NCBI GenBank assembly: GCA_013695495.1
Contig: JACDAK010000290.1
Coordinates: forward strand, 1 to 5,524
From: Blastocatellia bacterium
GTDB taxonomy: Bacteria; Acidobacteriota; Blastocatellia; Pyrinomonadales; Pyrinomonadaceae
DNA length: 5,524 nt
Direction: 5' to 3'
The position numbers and the translations under genes were made by a program. Positions 4,079 through 5,524 of this stretch are shown here, piece by piece (position 1 is the first letter of the stretch; the number at the start of each line of letters is the position of its first letter). Below the pieces are notes generated by a model. The model had not been told where the DNA came from. It was given only the letters and a program-made list of their open reading frames with translations, and searched no databases.

Positions 4079-5488
4079 ATGGCGAAAAAAGGTTCGATTC
4101 TCGTTTGTGACGACGAAGAGATAATGCGTGACGTTATCGGAACGCTGCTTTCCGGCGCGGGTTATCGCGTTGAGCTGGCACGTACGGGCGAGCAGGCACT
4201 TGAGAAGTATTCGGAATCGGCTTTTGACCTTGTGTTGATGGATGTGTCGATGCCGGGCATGGGCGGGCTTACCGCACTTGAGGAGTTGATGAAGATCGAT
4301 GCAGAGGCGGTCGTCCTGATGATCACGGCCTTTGCAACGTTTGACACGGCCATTTCGGCCTGGGAAAAAGGTGCGCACGGCGTTATCCGAAAGCCGTTCA
4401 AGAACGAACAGATCGTTTCGATGGTGGCACGCGGGATAAAGAAACGCCGTAAGGAAGAAGAGCGGCAGACGCTTCGGCAGGTGATGTCGCGATCGGTGAA
4501 ACGGGACGCGATCGTTGGGCGGTCGCAAAAGATGGAGGACGTTTTTAGGATGGTCGAACGGGTGGCGCCGGCGCGTTCGACGGTTCTTGTCACGGGCGAG
4601 AGCGGCACGGGGAAGGAACTGTTGGCGAAAGCAATCCATGAAGCGAGCCCGCGGACGGACAACCCGTTTGTTGTGGTGAATTGTACGAATTTTCCTTCCG
4701 ACCTGTTGGAATCGGAGCTTTTTGGGCATACGAAGGGGGCTTTTACGGGTGCGGTGGCGGCGAAAAAAGGGCTTTTTCAAGTTGCCGACACGGGAACGAT
4801 ATTTTTGGACGAGATTGGCGATCTTCGGCCGGAAATGCAAGTCAAGCTGCTTCGTGTTATTCAGGAGCGCGAGTTTACGCCGGTCGGGGAGACCGAGCCT
4901 TCGTCCGTTGACGTGCGCATAATTGCAGCGACGAACGTTGATCTGAAAGAGGCGGTGCGTTCCGGAGCATTTCGCGAAGATCTATATTACCGGCTCTCGG
5001 TAGTCCCGATAGAGCTCCCGTCGCTTCGTGAGAGACCGGAAGACGTTCTGCCGCTGGCTCAGCATTTCATTCGAAAGTACAACGAAGAGAACGCCCGCGA
5101 GATATCGGAGAACCTTTCGCCGGAGGTGCTTTCGCTGCTCGAAAATTATTACTATCCCGGGAACGTTCGCGAACTTGAGAACATAATTGAGCGGGCTGTT
5201 GTGATCGCTGCCTCGGACGAGATTACGGTCGATTGCCTGAGGCCCGAGGTTCGCGACCCAGAGATAGCGCGGGCTACGCTGCAAAAGGCGGAAGGAGCCT
5301 CGGGCGACTTTGATATCGCGCGCGGCATAAACTTTTATGACGAGGTAAAGCGATTTGAGATCGACCTCATCCGCCGGGCCCTAGATCAAACCGGTGGCCA
5401 CCAATCCCGCGCGGCCCGCCTTCTCGGCCTAAACGCCACGACCCTCAATTCCAAGATCAAAAGCTACAACATTCCCGCCCGCACGTGA
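4079..5488 (+). CDS. NtrC-family sigma-54-dependent response regulator
   Basis: This 469-residue protein has the three NtrC-type domains. The receiver domain (about 5-118) has the acidic pair Asp11/Asp12, phosphoacceptor Asp55 in LVLMDVSMPG, Thr83 and Lys105 in RKPF. The AAA+ domain (about 144-372) has Walker A GESGTGKE (173-180), the sigma-54 contact loop GAFTGA (220-225), Walker B IFLDEIG (241-247), IIAATN (281-286), arginine fingers in FREDLYYRL (298-306) and sensor II GNVREL (361-366). The C-terminal Fis-type HTH (about 425-465) reads HQSRAARLLGLNATTLNSKI. All catalytic motifs are intact, so it should be a phosphorylation-controlled ATPase that opens RNA polymerase-sigma-54 promoters. Its signal and targets cannot be read from sequence. 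No sensor kinase adjoins it in the window. I chose ATG 4079; TTG at 4067 is in frame and would add four residues (MVNI) before MAKKGS. Shine-Dalgarno sequence is weak for both. Composition turns C-rich over the HTH-coding end. Confidence 0.95.
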   Translation: MAKKGSILVCDDEEIMRDVIGTLLSGAGYRVELARTGEQALEKYSESAFDLVLMDVSMPGMGGLTALEELMKIDAEAVVLMITAFATFDTAISAWEKGAHGVIRKPFKNEQIVSMVARGIKKRRKEEERQTLRQVMSRSVKRDAIVGRSQKMEDVFRMVERVAPARSTVLVTGESGTGKELLAKAIHEASPRTDNPFVVVNCTNFPSDLLESELFGHTKGAFTGAVAAKKGLFQVADTGTIFLDEIGDLRPEMQVKLLRVIQEREFTPVGETEPSSVDVRIIAATNVDLKEAVRSGAFREDLYYRLSVVPIELPSLRERPEDVLPLAQHFIRKYNEENAREISENLSPEVLSLLENYYYPGNVRELENIIERAVVIAASDEITVDCLRPEVRDPEIARATLQKAEGASGDFDIARGINFYDEVKRFEIDLIRRALDQTGGHQSRAARLLGLNATTLNSKIKSYNIPART

Positions 5489-5522
5489 TGTGCGACTCAT
5501 CCAAATCGCGGTGCGGCACATC
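5487..5522 (+). terminator. Possible stem-loop after the response regulator gene
   Basis: GATGTGC (5487-5493), overlapping the stop codon, and GCACATC (5516-5522) are exact reverse complements separated by a 22-nt loop. The position fits a 3'-end structure, but the loop is long, the window ends at 5524 and no T-tract is visible. A competing 5-bp stem, CGCAC/GTGCG (5480-5494), uses part of the same bases. Treat as tentative. Confidence 0.25.
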
Positions 5523-5524
5523 CC

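Noticed and set aside
3980..4840. A 286-codon minus-strand open frame opposite the response regulator
   Set aside because: It is antisense to the receiver and AAA+ coding region, is full of Arg/His/Pro, has no recognisable domain, and runs through the divergent promoter region. It is a shadow of the codon bias of the real gene.

Overview
The window is ordinary bacterial chromosomal DNA with moderate GC, dense genes and short spacers. I saw no mobile element, CRISPR array, tRNA or rRNA. It carries a 67K-type SppA protease, a NtrC-type response regulator and a YkgJ-type cysteine-cluster protein. That mix, with few Shine-Dalgarno sites, would fit an Acidobacteriota-like genome (for example Blastocatellia), but this placement is an impression from protein style and I hold it weakly. 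The + strand is G-rich over most of the window, so genes on + favour G/T-ending codons and genes on - favour C-ending codons. This suggests + is the leading replication strand here.

Layout. 1-209 (-): N-terminus of an exported DUF481/YdiY-like protein that runs off the left edge. 210-361: divergent promoter region with a perfect TATAAT on the minus strand and three small inverted repeats. 362-934 (+): complete YkgJ-family CxxC...CC protein. 870-1265 (-): small four-helix membrane protein gene broken by two compensating frameshifts; its 3' end overlaps the previous gene tail to tail. 1266-1480: this gene's Shine-Dalgarno and promoter, a G8 run inside an inverted repeat, and a 12-bp hairpin that marks the end of the next gene. 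1481-3274 (-): sppA. 3363-3974 (-): class I SAM-dependent methyltransferase. 3975-4078: divergent promoter region. 4079-5488 (+): sigma-54-dependent response regulator (REC, AAA+, Fis-type HTH).

How the genes relate. The methyltransferase and sppA share strand and an 88-nt spacer and may be co-transcribed, though each also has a -10-like box just ahead of its start. The regulator is divergent from the methyltransferase, and an operator-like dyad lies between them. It has no histidine kinase in view, and I saw no -24/-12 promoter in the spacers, so its targets and sensor probably lie elsewhere. I found no convincing new multi-gene system. The points most worth checking are the doubly frameshifted membrane gene, the possible leaderless starts, and an abrupt change of strand composition in the last ~110 bases of the regulator gene.
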